DNA from: Candidatus Hungatella pullicola
GTDB taxonomy: Bacteria; Bacillota; Clostridia; Lachnospirales; Lachnospiraceae
DNA length: 56,516 bases
Direction of reading: 5' to 3'
Assembly: GCA_019114305.1 (NCBI GenBank)
Contig: DXFU01000060.1
Coordinates: 1-56,516 of the forward strand
Part shown: positions 1 to 7,108 of the stretch, piece by piece
How the letters are laid out: every line of letters begins with the position of its first letter
How positions within the stretch are numbered: position 1 is the first letter of the stretch
Made by a program: the position numbers and the translations under genes
The notes under the pieces: model-generated
Seen by the model: the letters and a program-made list of their open reading frames with translations, nothing else
What the model was told of the DNA's origin: nothing
Database searches by the model: none

Positions 1-151
1 TGAACTCTGCCACAGGGATTTTATACCCTTTTGACGGGTTAATTGAGTGATGTTATGGCTGCATGGATCAATTTTCAGATTCATGGTATTGTTATCAATT
101 CAGATACTGTTCCGTGAATAATTTAGGTTTAAGCTTGCCTAAAAAACTTTC

Positions 152-179
152 TTGACTTTTAGGGAATGTGTGATAATCT
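152..179 (+). promoter_or_regulatory. Candidate sigma-A promoter of ridA
   Basis: TTGACT at 152-157 and TAATCT at 174-179 are separated by 16 bases and lie about 35 bases upstream of the ridA start. The -10 match is mediocre, so this is only a candidate. The remaining upstream DNA from 1 to 150 shows no gene or other recognisable element. Confidence 0.45.
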
Positions 180-214
180 AAGTATATAGCTTATGTGCGA
201 AAGGGGACGTTTTT

Positions 215-598
215 ATGATGAAAGTATTAGCAACAGATAAGGCTCCGGCGGCTATTGGACCATATTCTCAGGCTGTTCGCTGCGGTGACTTTGTGTATGT
301 TTCCGGCCAGCTTCCCATTGATCCGGCTACAGGCGCTTTTGCGGGAGAAGGCATTGCCGATCAGACCAGACAGTCTTTGACTAACATTAAGTCTATTTTA
401 GAGAGTGAAGGCCTTTCTATGGCAAATGTAGTGAAGACAACTGTTCTGCTGAAGAATATCAGTGATTTTGGCGCTATGAACGAGGTATACGCTACCTTCT
501 TTACCGGTGCCTGCCCGGCAAGAGCTGCTTTTGAGGTGGCTGCTCTTCCAAAAGATGCTCTGATAGAGATTGAGGCAGTTGCTTACTGTAAAGAATAA
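215..598 (+). CDS. ridA: RidA family enamine/imine deaminase
   Basis: This 127-residue protein is a RidA (YjgF/YER057c/UK114) family member. The family hydrolyses reactive 2-aminoacrylate-type enamines and imines released by PLP enzymes such as threonine dehydratase, giving the 2-keto acid and ammonia; it works as a cytosolic trimer. The N-terminal AIGPYSQAV stretch, the YVSGQLPIDP segment and the C-terminal CPARAAFEVAALPKDALIEIEA block, whose Arg binds the substrate carboxylate in the family, are all present, and the length is the usual one. An AAGGGGA ribosome binding site precedes two adjacent ATGs; I use the first. The gene stands alone between its own promoter and a terminator. Confidence 0.93.
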   Translation: MMKVLATDKAPAAIGPYSQAVRCGDFVYVSGQLPIDPATGAFAGEGIADQTRQSLTNIKSILESEGLSMANVVKTTVLLKNISDFGAMNEVYATFFTGACPARAAFEVAALPKDALIEIEAVAYCKE

Positions 599-616
599 GT
601 ATTACATAGAAGAAGC

Positions 617-650
617 AAAAAGGATGCGGAGGCTGACCGCATCCTTTTTG
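617..650 (+). terminator. Intrinsic terminator of ridA
   Basis: GGATGCGG at 622-629 pairs perfectly with CCGCATCC at 637-644 around a 7-base loop, is preceded by an A-run and followed by TTTTT. It sits 18 bases after the ridA stop codon. Confidence 0.9.
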
Positions 651-799
651 TTTTACAGAACACTCCATCCGACGAAGTAAAATGATTGTTCAGAACACAC
701 GCTTTTTTCATAGATATACCGGGCCGGATAGAAGGCAGAATTTTAATGGAAAAACAAGCGCCCCTGTAGAATAGGGTCTATTTTTGCGAAAGAAATAGG

Positions 800-827
800 T
801 TGCATAATGCAGGACTTATATTATAAT
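800..827 (+). promoter_or_regulatory. Sigma-A promoter of folC
   Basis: TTGCAT at 800-805 and a perfect TATAAT at 822-827 are spaced by 16 bases. The predicted transcript would start near 834, about 28 bases before folC. The DNA between 651 and 799 shows no gene. Confidence 0.7.
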
Positions 828-861
828 AAATAAGAAAGTCGATAGAAAAGGATGGAAACAG

Positions 862-2190
862 ATGATAAAAGAATATCCCTGTGGAGAGGAATATCTGGAG
901 CAGATTCCTGTTTGGGCTTCGAAAAAGCATACCATAGAAGATATCCGGGATTTTTTGACAGATATGGGAGATCCGGATCGGACAATGACAATCGTACATG
1001 TTGCAGGAACCAATGGAAAGGGTTCGGTGTGCGCTTATTTGGAGTCAATTCTTCTGAAAGCCGGATATCACACAGGGACATTTATTTCTCCTCATTTAAT
1101 TGATATCAGGGAACGGTTCCGCCTTGACGGCCAGATGGTATCACAGGAGGCGTTTCAGGAAAGCTTTCAGAGAATTTTTTCTCTGACAGCAAAAGAAATG
1201 AAATTGGGGAGGGAGCATCCTTCTTATTTTGAGTTTCTCTTTTATATGGCAATGGATTTGTTTCATAAGACGGCCCCGGATGTGGTTATTTTGGAAACCG
1301 GTCTGGGAGGAACGTATGATGCCACCAATGGGGTGAGAAATCCAGCTGTGTCTGCAATTACCTCCATTGGTCTTGATCATACTCAGTATTTGGGAGAAAC
1401 GGTAGAAGAGATTGCCTCCCAGAAAGCAGGGATTATCAGAAAAAGAACTCCTGTGGTTTTTGACGGAAGGGATGGAAAGGCGGCGGCTGTAATACAGGCT
1501 GAGGCAAAAAGGCAGGAAGCGCCTTATTGGATATTCAAAGATCAGTCTTATAAGGTTTTATCCTGGAATTCGGGGGGAATTCAGGCGGTGCTGAAAACCA
1601 TAGATGGCCAGGATTTTCCAGTTGAAATTTCCACGGAAGCGGAATATCAAATAAGAAACGGAGGATTGGCTCTTTGGGCTGCGGAGATTTTAAATAAGCA
1701 GTGTCCTAATATTTCCCTGACAGAAGAGCAGATCCGTCAGGGGCTGGAATCTATGAAGTGGCCGGCCCGGATGGAGGAGGTTCTGCCGGGAGTGTTTTTG
1801 GATGGAGCCCATAATCCTCACGGCATCAGGGAGTTTGCCAAAGCAGCAAAAAAAATCTGCCAAATCCGGGGAAAGCGGGCTGTTCTCCTTTTTTCAGCAG
1901 TTGGCGATAAGGACCACGGCAAGATGGCCAGACTGCTGCTGTCCAGCCTTCCTGTAGATGAGGCTGTTCTGGTACGGCTTAAGTCTGAGCGGGGACTGAA
2001 TCTGGGAGATTTGTCCGAGGATTTCAATCGGCCGGGTCTGTGCTGCCGGGAATTTGACAGTGTCCCAGAAGCCATGGATGCCCTTTTACAGGGCCGGGAT
2101 GAGGAACATCTGATATTTTGCGCAGGTTCTCTCTATCTTATGGGAGAGCTGAAGGCAGAGTTAAGGAGGTTGAAAAATGATAGATTTTGA
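862..2190 (+). CDS. folC: Bifunctional folylpolyglutamate/dihydrofolate synthase
   Basis: The 442-residue protein is a FolC/Mur-ligase family enzyme that adds L-glutamate to dihydropteroate and to reduced folates with ATP hydrolysis, retaining folates in the cytosol. Visible motifs are the P-loop GTNGKGS at residues 49-55, the LETGLGGTYDATN segment, SIGLDHTQYLG, and the C-terminal-domain FLDGAHNPHG. The ATG at 862 follows an AAAAGGA site by about nine bases. The 3' end overlaps the next small gene by 14 bases, and a strong AAGGAGG for that gene lies inside the folC coding region, so the two are probably translationally coupled. No other folate gene is in the window. Confidence 0.95.
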   Translation: MIKEYPCGEEYLEQIPVWASKKHTIEDIRDFLTDMGDPDRTMTIVHVAGTNGKGSVCAYLESILLKAGYHTGTFISPHLIDIRERFRLDGQMVSQEAFQESFQRIFSLTAKEMKLGREHPSYFEFLFYMAMDLFHKTAPDVVILETGLGGTYDATNGVRNPAVSAITSIGLDHTQYLGETVEEIASQKAGIIRKRTPVVFDGRDGKAAAVIQAEAKRQEAPYWIFKDQSYKVLSWNSGGIQAVLKTIDGQDFPVEISTEAEYQIRNGGLALWAAEILNKQCPNISLTEEQIRQGLESMKWPARMEEVLPGVFLDGAHNPHGIREFAKAAKKICQIRGKRAVLLFSAVGDKDHGKMARLLLSSLPVDEAVLVRLKSERGLNLGDLSEDFNRPGLCCREFDSVPEAMDALLQGRDEEHLIFCAGSLYLMGELKAELRRLKNDRF

Positions 2191-2317
2191 AGCGGAGATC
2201 AATGAATACAAGCCAAGCCTTGAGGTGGATGCCATTGAAGATGCCATTGTCAGAAGCGATCTTACTGATATGAATGACATTATGATGGATATGATTAAGA
2301 AAGCAAGCAAGGAATAG
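2177..2317 (+). CDS. Small conserved-looking protein, 46 residues
   Basis: This reading frame starts inside the last codons of folC, in another frame, and encodes 46 residues rich in Asp, Glu, Met and Ile (starting MIDFEAEINEY, ending MIKKASKE). An ideal AAGGAGG ribosome binding site lies at 2163-2169, seven bases before the ATG, which is much better than chance. The next gene starts 11 bases after its stop, so all three form one operon. The sequence suggests a short acidic, probably helical soluble protein with no membrane segment. I do not recognise a family and assign no function. Confidence 0.75.
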   Translation: MIDFEAEINEYKPSLEVDAIEDAIVRSDLTDMNDIMMDMIKKASKE

Positions 2318-2328
2318 GCAGGTAAAGT

Positions 2329-3645
2329 ATGGATTATAGGAGAAAAACCCGTGCCATTGCCAACAGCTATTATAACATGGGGCTGGAGCGGGCGCGGCTT
2401 CGGGATTTAACGGGAGCAGCGGATTGTTTAAAAAAGAGCCTCCATTTTAATAAATACCAGACTGATGCCAGAAACCTTCTGGGCCTGATTTATTATGAGG
2501 CAGGCGAAGTAGGAGAAGCCTTGGTTCAATGGGTGATCAGCAAGAACCTGCAGCCGGAAGGAAATAACAGAGCCGATTTTTATCTGGATGAGATTCAGAG
2601 AAAAAAAGGAATTATGGACACGGAACGGCAGCTGGTGCGCCGTTTTAACCAGGCGTTGGCCTATGCCCAGAATGGGAGCGAAGATCTGGCCATTCTTCAG
2701 CTGAATAAGGTGGTGGAGGCCAAGCCTAATTATGTTAAGGCCCAGCTTCTTCTTGGACTTCTCTGTCTGGCCAGGGCAGATTATCAGAAAGCGGGAAAGG
2801 CTATTTATACGGTTCTTCAGATTGACAGGAACAATCCAAGAGCCTTGTGGTACAAGGCAGAGCTTAAGGAAAACGCTCCTGCAAAAAGAGAAAAGGATAC
2901 GGAGAGGCGGCGTTTGAAAAATGTGGTCTCCCACAGACAGATGGAGGATGACGATGTAATCATTCCGCCCAGCTACAAAGAAAATACAAGGGATCAGGCT
3001 GTAATTAACATTCTGGTAGGTCTGATTCTCGGCGCGGCTGTTATTTTCTTCCTGGTTCAGCCGGCCCTTACTAAGGCCAACAATGAGAGGCATAACCAGG
3101 AGATATTAAAATACAGCGAGCAGCTGAGTCAGGCTAATGTGGAGATTGACAGACTGACTGCTGAAGTGGAGGATTTGAACCAGCAGAACCAGTCTGTAGA
3201 GGAATCTCTTGCCAGTCTGACCAATGATTCCAACAGTGTGCTGGCTCAGTATCAAAGTGTTATTGAAATTCTGGATGCTTATAAGGATGATGATTTTAAC
3301 AGGGCTGTTCCAATATACGCATCTTTAGATACCTCTCTGATTACCTCCCCCCAGGTTTTAGCTGTTTTAGATGAAATCAGACCGGATATGGAAGCCAATG
3401 GCTACCAGGTTCTGGAAGCTTTGGGAGACCAGGCTTCGGCTCAGGGCAATCAGCCCCAGGCATTGGATTACTATTTAAAGAGCCTGAATCTGAATCCCAA
3501 TAACTGGCAGGTGAAATATAAGGTGGCTGTGATCTACAAGGCTACGGATCAGAGAGAGCAGGCCAACAGCCTGTTTACGGATATTATTGACAACAGCAAT
3601 GATGAACAGCTGGCTGCTCAGGCGAGACAGGAGCGGGGCTTTTAA
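2329..3645 (+). CDS. Membrane-anchored tetratricopeptide repeat protein
   Basis: The 438-residue protein has TPR-like helical repeats in its N-terminal part (about residues 9-75 and 105-175, for example NSYYNMGLERARLRDLTGA), then one predicted transmembrane segment near residues 225-247 (INILVGLILGAAVIFFLV). A charged coiled coil follows at about 255-300, and a C-terminal TPR pair lies near 365-430. Positive residues before the membrane segment suggest a cytoplasmic N-terminal half and an external C-terminal half. It is the third gene of the folC operon, 11 bases after the small gene, with a weak GGCAGG binding site. It probably scaffolds a protein complex at the membrane; the partner cannot be read from the sequence. 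Confidence 0.8.
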   Translation: MDYRRKTRAIANSYYNMGLERARLRDLTGAADCLKKSLHFNKYQTDARNLLGLIYYEAGEVGEALVQWVISKNLQPEGNNRADFYLDEIQRKKGIMDTERQLVRRFNQALAYAQNGSEDLAILQLNKVVEAKPNYVKAQLLLGLLCLARADYQKAGKAIYTVLQIDRNNPRALWYKAELKENAPAKREKDTERRRLKNVVSHRQMEDDDVIIPPSYKENTRDQAVINILVGLILGAAVIFFLVQPALTKANNERHNQEILKYSEQLSQANVEIDRLTAEVEDLNQQNQSVEESLASLTNDSNSVLAQYQSVIEILDAYKDDDFNRAVPIYASLDTSLITSPQVLAVLDEIRPDMEANGYQVLEALGDQASAQGNQPQALDYYLKSLNLNPNNWQVKYKVAVIYKATDQREQANSLFTDIIDNSNDEQLAAQARQERGF

Positions 3646-3663
3646 AAGTGATAAGAGAAAAGA

Positions 3664-3703
3664 AGATACCACGAAAGAGAAAATTCTTTTGTGGTATTTT
3701 TTG
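3664..3703 (+). terminator. Intrinsic terminator of the folC operon
   Basis: ATACCACGAAAG at 3666-3677 pairs with CTTTTGTGGTAT at 3686-3697 (one G-T pair) and is followed by a run of T. It separates the folC operon from spoIIAA. Confidence 0.88.
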
Positions 3704-3759
3704 TTGCAGGAAGTGCTGCAGCAGGAGGTTTGAGATGATTTGAATGGAGGGAATGGGAT

Positions 3760-4101
3760 ATGAAAAAACCGTTGTTTACATATGAGGCAAAGGGGCAGAC
3801 CCTGATTATCCATCTTCCTAAGGAGCTGGATCACCATAACTGTACCAGATTGAAGGCAGAGACGGATCTGATTCTGGCAGAAAATTACGTAAACCGCATT
3901 GTATTTGATTTTTCAGGGACTTTGTTTATGGATTCCTCCGGAATCGGGATTCTTCTTAACCGATATAAGCAGATGGCCTTAAGCGGCGGCGCAGTGACTA
4001 TGTACGGTGCAGGGCCTCAGGTTTTAAGAATCCTAAAAATCGGCGGAATTTGTAAGCTGATTCAATTATATGAATCAAAGGAAGCAGCAATCAATGGGTG
4101 A
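3760..4101 (+). CDS. spoIIAA: Anti-sigma F factor antagonist SpoIIAA
   Basis: This 113-residue STAS-domain protein is the anti-anti-sigma factor of the forespore switch. In its unphosphorylated form it binds SpoIIAB and releases sigma F. The FMDSSGIGILLNRY motif is present; by homology with Bacillus subtilis the second serine (Ser60 here) is the residue phosphorylated by SpoIIAB. A GGAGG site at 3746-3750 precedes the ATG by nine bases. It is the first gene of a compact spoIIAA-spoIIAB-sigF operon. A sigma-H promoter is expected in the 56 bases upstream, but I found no convincing match. Confidence 0.96.
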   Translation: MKKPLFTYEAKGQTLIIHLPKELDHHNCTRLKAETDLILAENYVNRIVFDFSGTLFMDSSGIGILLNRYKQMALSGGAVTMYGAGPQVLRILKIGGICKLIQLYESKEAAING

Positions 4102-4111
4102 GGAGGAGAAT

Positions 4112-4543
4112 ATGAACGAAAAAAGCAGACAAGAGGTTTTAAAGGTAGAGATGGAAAGTTTGTCCAGAAATGAGGAGCTGGCAAGAGTTATGGCCGCCGT
4201 TTTCCTTGCAAGACTGGATCCTACGGTAGAGGAGATTGACGATATTAAGACGGCAGTTTCCGAGGCAGTGACCAATGCGGTGATTCATGGATATCAAAAC
4301 GGAGATGGAATTATTTACATGGAAATACGCATCAGAGGAAAGGAAGCGGAGATCGAAATAAGAGATCAGGGAGTGGGAATTCCCGATATAAAAAAGGCCA
4401 TGGAGCCGATGTATACTACAGATACCACAGGACAGCGGTCCGGAATGGGCTTCTCTTTCATGGAGGCTTTTATGGATGAACTGCAGGTTGAATCTCAGCC
4501 TGGCATGGGAACAAAAATTCTGATGAAGAAGAAAATCAGGTGA
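4112..4543 (+). CDS. spoIIAB: Anti-sigma F factor, serine protein kinase SpoIIAB
   Basis: The 143-residue GHKL-fold protein binds and inhibits sigma F and phosphorylates SpoIIAA. The N box (EAVTNAVIHGY), the G1 box (RDQGVGIPD) and the G2 box (RSGMGFSFMEAF) of the ATP site are all intact. An in-frame ATG exists at 4070 inside spoIIAA, but the ATG at 4112 has a textbook AGGAGGAG site five bases upstream and gives the normal family length, so I use it. The stop codon lies four bases before the sigF start. Confidence 0.96.
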   Translation: MNEKSRQEVLKVEMESLSRNEELARVMAAVFLARLDPTVEEIDDIKTAVSEAVTNAVIHGYQNGDGIIYMEIRIRGKEAEIEIRDQGVGIPDIKKAMEPMYTTDTTGQRSGMGFSFMEAFMDELQVESQPGMGTKILMKKKIR

Positions 4544-4547
4544 GCCT

Positions 4548-5267
4548 ATGGATGAGACCATGAGACTGATTGAAAAGGCTCACCAGGGGGATAAAGAGGC
4601 CAGAGACCGGTTGGTAACAGAAAATATGGGCCTGGTTTGGAGTATTGTCCGGAGATTTATGGGAAGAGGGTATGAGCCGGATGACCTGTTCCAGATCGGA
4701 ACCATAGGCCTGATGAAGGCCATAGATAAATTTGATCTGGCTTTTGATGTGAAATTTTCTACCTACGCGGTCCCTATGATTACTGGCGAAATTAAACGGT
4801 TTCTAAGGGATGACGGAATGATAAAGGTCAGCAGGTCTATAAAAGAGATGGGGATGCGGGCAAAACAGGCGAAAGAGGAACTGAGCAAAAAGCTGGGACG
4901 GGAACCTACACTGGAGGAAATTGCCAGCCGTTTGGGAGTCAGCTGTGAGGAGGTGGCGGCATCCCTGGAAGCAGGGGCGGAGGTAGAATCCCTTTACCGC
5001 TGCGCCAGCAAAAATGAAGATGGGAACCTTCTTCTCATAGACCGGCTGGTAGAAGAAAACTCCGCCCAGGAAGACCTGCTGAACCGGCTGGTATTAAAAG
5101 ACCTGCTGGAGGGACTGGATAAAAAAGACCGGGAGATTATTTTAAGGAGATATTACGGCAATGAGACCCAAAGCCAGATAGCCAAAAGACTGGGGATTTC
5201 TCAGGTACAGGTTTCCAGGCTGGAGAAGAAGATTCTGCGTCAGATGAAGGAAAAACTGGTGCAGTAG
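4548..5267 (+). CDS. sigF: RNA polymerase sigma-F factor (SpoIIAC)
   Basis: This 239-residue sigma-70 family protein is the first forespore-specific sigma factor. Region 2 contains NMGLVWSIVRRFMGRGYEPDDLFQIG and KFSTYAVPMITGEIKRFLRDDG, region 3 has LGREPTLEEIASRLGVS, and region 4 ends with the helix-turn-helix SQIAKRLGISQVQVSRLEKKIL, all close to B. subtilis SigF. It begins four bases after spoIIAB with a CAGGTGAG site just upstream, so translation is likely coupled. It ends 12 bases from the convergent end of spoVAC, and no terminator hairpin is visible between them. Confidence 0.97.
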   Translation: MDETMRLIEKAHQGDKEARDRLVTENMGLVWSIVRRFMGRGYEPDDLFQIGTIGLMKAIDKFDLAFDVKFSTYAVPMITGEIKRFLRDDGMIKVSRSIKEMGMRAKQAKEELSKKLGREPTLEEIASRLGVSCEEVAASLEAGAEVESLYRCASKNEDGNLLLIDRLVEENSAQEDLLNRLVLKDLLEGLDKKDREIILRRYYGNETQSQIAKRLGISQVQVSRLEKKILRQMKEKLVQ

Positions 5268-5279
5268 AGAAAGAACTGT

Positions 5280-5732
5280 TTAAAAGATTCCCATAAGCGT
5301 TCCAATCCAGTAAATCAGTCCAAGCCCCCAGCTTATAAGAACTCCATAGAGAATAACAGGTCCGGCAATGGTGAAAATTTTGCAGCCAATTCCAAAGACC
5401 TGTCCCTCGGCCTGAAATTCCACCGCTGGAGCAGCTACTGAGTTGGCAAAGCCTGTAATGGGAACCAGAGCTCCGGCGCCTCCAAAGGTTACAATTCTCC
5501 AGTAGATTCCCAACCCTGTCAGCAGAACGCTGGCGCCTATAAGAATCAGAAGAGTCCAGGCTCCTGCCGTTTCCTTGTCCATTCCATAACTTAAAAAGAG
5601 ATTGGTTATTCCCTGACCTATGGTACAGATGATGCCCCCTGTGAGGAAGGCTTTAAGGATACCAGCCCATCTGCTGTGAACGGGGGTTACCTGTTTTACA
5701 TAGGTTTCATAACTTTTTTTATTGATTTCCAT
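5280..5732 (-). CDS. spoVAC: Stage V sporulation protein AC
   Basis: The 150-residue membrane protein is SpoVAC, a mechanosensitive-type channel component of the SpoVA system that moves dipicolinic acid into the forespore and releases it in germination. A soluble N-terminal tail (about 25 residues) is followed by four hydrophobic segments; GGIICTIGQGI, LTGLGIYWRI and GAGALVPITGFANS are typical family stretches. A GGAGG site precedes the start, 17 bases after spoVAB. It is the last gene of the leftward spoVAA operon and converges on sigF. Confidence 0.95.
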   Translation of the reverse strand: MEINKKSYETYVKQVTPVHSRWAGILKAFLTGGIICTIGQGITNLFLSYGMDKETAGAWTLLILIGASVLLTGLGIYWRIVTFGGAGALVPITGFANSVAAPAVEFQAEGQVFGIGCKIFTIAGPVILYGVLISWGLGLIYWIGTLMGIF

Positions 5733-5749
5733 GTGATACCTCCATTGGA

Positions 5750-6175
5750 TTAAGAACCGAAATTTCCTGAAAAAAACACAAGGGAGCCGAGAAGCTTTCC
5801 CAGGGCAATAGACAGAACGGCAAAGGGAAGACCTGAAGCCAGGCGGATTCTTCTGGAAAATATGGGAAGGGCTTTTAAGGTTTCCGCCAATGACATAACA
5901 AGGCAGCCTACAAAAATCCCCACAGATAAACCGAAGATTCCGAGAAACAGATTTCCGCCTATATGGATGGAAGGCTTTGCAAGGTCTATAAAATTTCCGG
6001 CTGCGCCTCCTAAGGTTATAACTGTTTCGTAGATGAGAATATGACGGTGGGTGGCTGTTTTTCCAATTAACCGGGGAAATACTCCAATCATGGCCAGAAA
6101 GGCAAATACGCCGGCGGCAATGACTCCGCCGGCGCTTAAGCCGATGAAGACCAATAGTACCTGTCTAAGAAGCAT
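5750..6175 (-). CDS. spoVAB: Stage V sporulation protein AB
   Basis: The 141-residue protein has four or five predicted membrane helices and is SpoVAB, a component of the inner forespore membrane SpoVA complex. FIGLSAGGVIAAGVFAFLAMIGVFPRL and PIFSRRIRLASGLPF correspond to the B. subtilis protein. The frame is open further upstream, but the ATG at 6175 gives exactly the B. subtilis length, follows an AAAGGA site, and overlaps the end of spoVAA by 11 bases, a normal coupled arrangement. Confidence 0.93.
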   Translation of the reverse strand: MLLRQVLLVFIGLSAGGVIAAGVFAFLAMIGVFPRLIGKTATHRHILIYETVITLGGAAGNFIDLAKPSIHIGGNLFLGIFGLSVGIFVGCLVMSLAETLKALPIFSRRIRLASGLPFAVLSIALGKLLGSLVFFSGNFGS

Positions 6176-6791
6176 TTGTATGAGATTCCTTTCTTTCGCT
6201 GTTCTGTATAATGGTTTTACTGATATTGTCTTCGTACAGCCGCATTTCCACCTCAAGAGGAGTAGGGTCTGTGTTTACCTTGATTTTTGCAAAATGGTTG
6301 AAAAATACCAGGATTCCAAGGGCCAGACCGATACTGTAGCTGACCTCCAATATAGTAAAACCGGTGGATTCTTTCCCCATAATAATCCGGTAAATTTCCT
6401 GAAATACAGATGTGACGCTTACGTCATTGTTAAAAGTTATAATGGCAAAGGCGGCCCCGCAGAAACAGACAGAACAGACAAAGACCGCTTTGGCCAGATC
6501 CCAGATTTTGTGAGGAGCTTTGGGCTTTTGATAATCAATGATAAAATCCACTTCACCTACATTGTTTACCTGCAGGGCGGGATTCATGTGTGTAATCAGA
6601 CGGATAACTTCCAGAGAACTTACTACGTAGCGCTTGTTTTGATCTTCCCGTACCGTAAAAACACGCAGGGCCTTGCATTTTGCCTCAACAGAAGAATCGT
6701 CGCAGAAAACATCTGCCACGTCCTTTAACTGGATTTCCTTGTGACTTACCCGGCTGATTTCCTTTAAATTTACGTAAACGGCAGTGCTCAT
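6165..6791 (-). CDS. spoVAA: Stage V sporulation protein AA
   Basis: The 208-residue protein is SpoVAA: an N-terminal soluble domain of about 100 residues (starting MSTAVYVNLKEISRV and containing RVFTVREDQNKRYVVSSLEVI), followed by two hydrophobic segments near residues 135-155 and 175-195. Its length is close to the 206 residues of B. subtilis SpoVAA. Its ATG overlaps the stop of the upstream 53-codon gene (ATGA), and it overlaps spoVAB downstream. It acts in the forespore inner membrane in dipicolinate transport. Confidence 0.93.
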   Translation of the reverse strand: MSTAVYVNLKEISRVSHKEIQLKDVADVFCDDSSVEAKCKALRVFTVREDQNKRYVVSSLEVIRLITHMNPALQVNNVGEVDFIIDYQKPKAPHKIWDLAKAVFVCSVCFCGAAFAIITFNNDVSVTSVFQEIYRIIMGKESTGFTILEVSYSIGLALGILVFFNHFAKIKVNTDPTPLEVEMRLYEDNISKTIIQNSERKESHTNAS

Positions 6792-6949
6792 AGGAGAGAC
6801 CGGCCTTTCTCACAGAAGGACTCTACCAATGTTCCCTCAGGCGGCACTGTTTGAAGCCCCTGATCCATAAGATGCCACAGGAGAAAAATGGAGCCCAGAA
6901 GACAGAGTACCAGAAAAAGAATTCCCAGCTTATGTTTTACAGATTCCAT
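6788..6949 (-). CDS. Small single-span membrane protein upstream of spoVAA
   Basis: The 53-residue frame starts MESVKHKLGILFLVLC, has one strongly hydrophobic segment at about residues 8-27, and ends with a soluble tail of about 26 residues (GLQTVPPEGTLVESFCEKGR). An AAAGGG site lies about ten bases upstream, and its stop overlaps the spoVAA start as ATGA, the classic sign of translational coupling. A sigma-G-like promoter lies 33-62 bases upstream. The context says it is made in the forespore with SpoVAA-AB-AC. I do not recognise a family, and it has no counterpart in the B. subtilis spoVA operon that I know of. Confidence 0.75.
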   Translation of the reverse strand: MESVKHKLGILFLVLCLLGSIFLLWHLMDQGLQTVPPEGTLVESFCEKGRSLL

Positions 6950-6981
6950 ATGATCACATCCCTTTCATTGTTTTTCTGCCT

Positions 6982-7011
6982 TAGTATAATCCGGCACAGT
7001 CTGAATTATTC
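6982..7011 (-). promoter_or_regulatory. Sigma-G-like promoter of the spoVAA operon
   Basis: Read on the minus strand, GAATA (7011-7007) is followed after exactly 18 bases by TATACTA (6988-6982). This fits the sigma-G consensus GHATR-N18-CATnHTA with one mismatch. Transcription would begin about 25 bases before the 53-codon gene, which suits forespore expression of a SpoVA operon. Confidence 0.6.
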
Positions 7012-7108
7012 CCTGATTTAAAAATATGAAAAGAGAGGATAAAAGGAGAAAATAAGGAAAACATAAACAGTGAAATACGGACAGAGTTTGAAGAAAAGGA
7101 GGAAACCA

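Noticed and set aside
194-212. GCGAAAGGGGACGTT resembling the 3' half of a GEMM (cyclic di-GMP) riboswitch before ridA
   Set aside because: The required 5' half with its receptor helix is missing; the similarity is a ribosome binding site by chance.
3706-3752. Possible sigma-H promoter (GCAGGAAGT or GCAGGAGGT with TTTGAAT) before spoIIAA
   Set aside because: Spacing is wrong for the first pair, and the second is too close to the start codon and mismatched, so I list no promoter although one is expected there.
6051-6728. 225-codon plus-strand frame opposite spoVAA and spoVAB
   Set aside because: Both minus-strand genes match their families over full length; the antisense frame has no binding site or family features.
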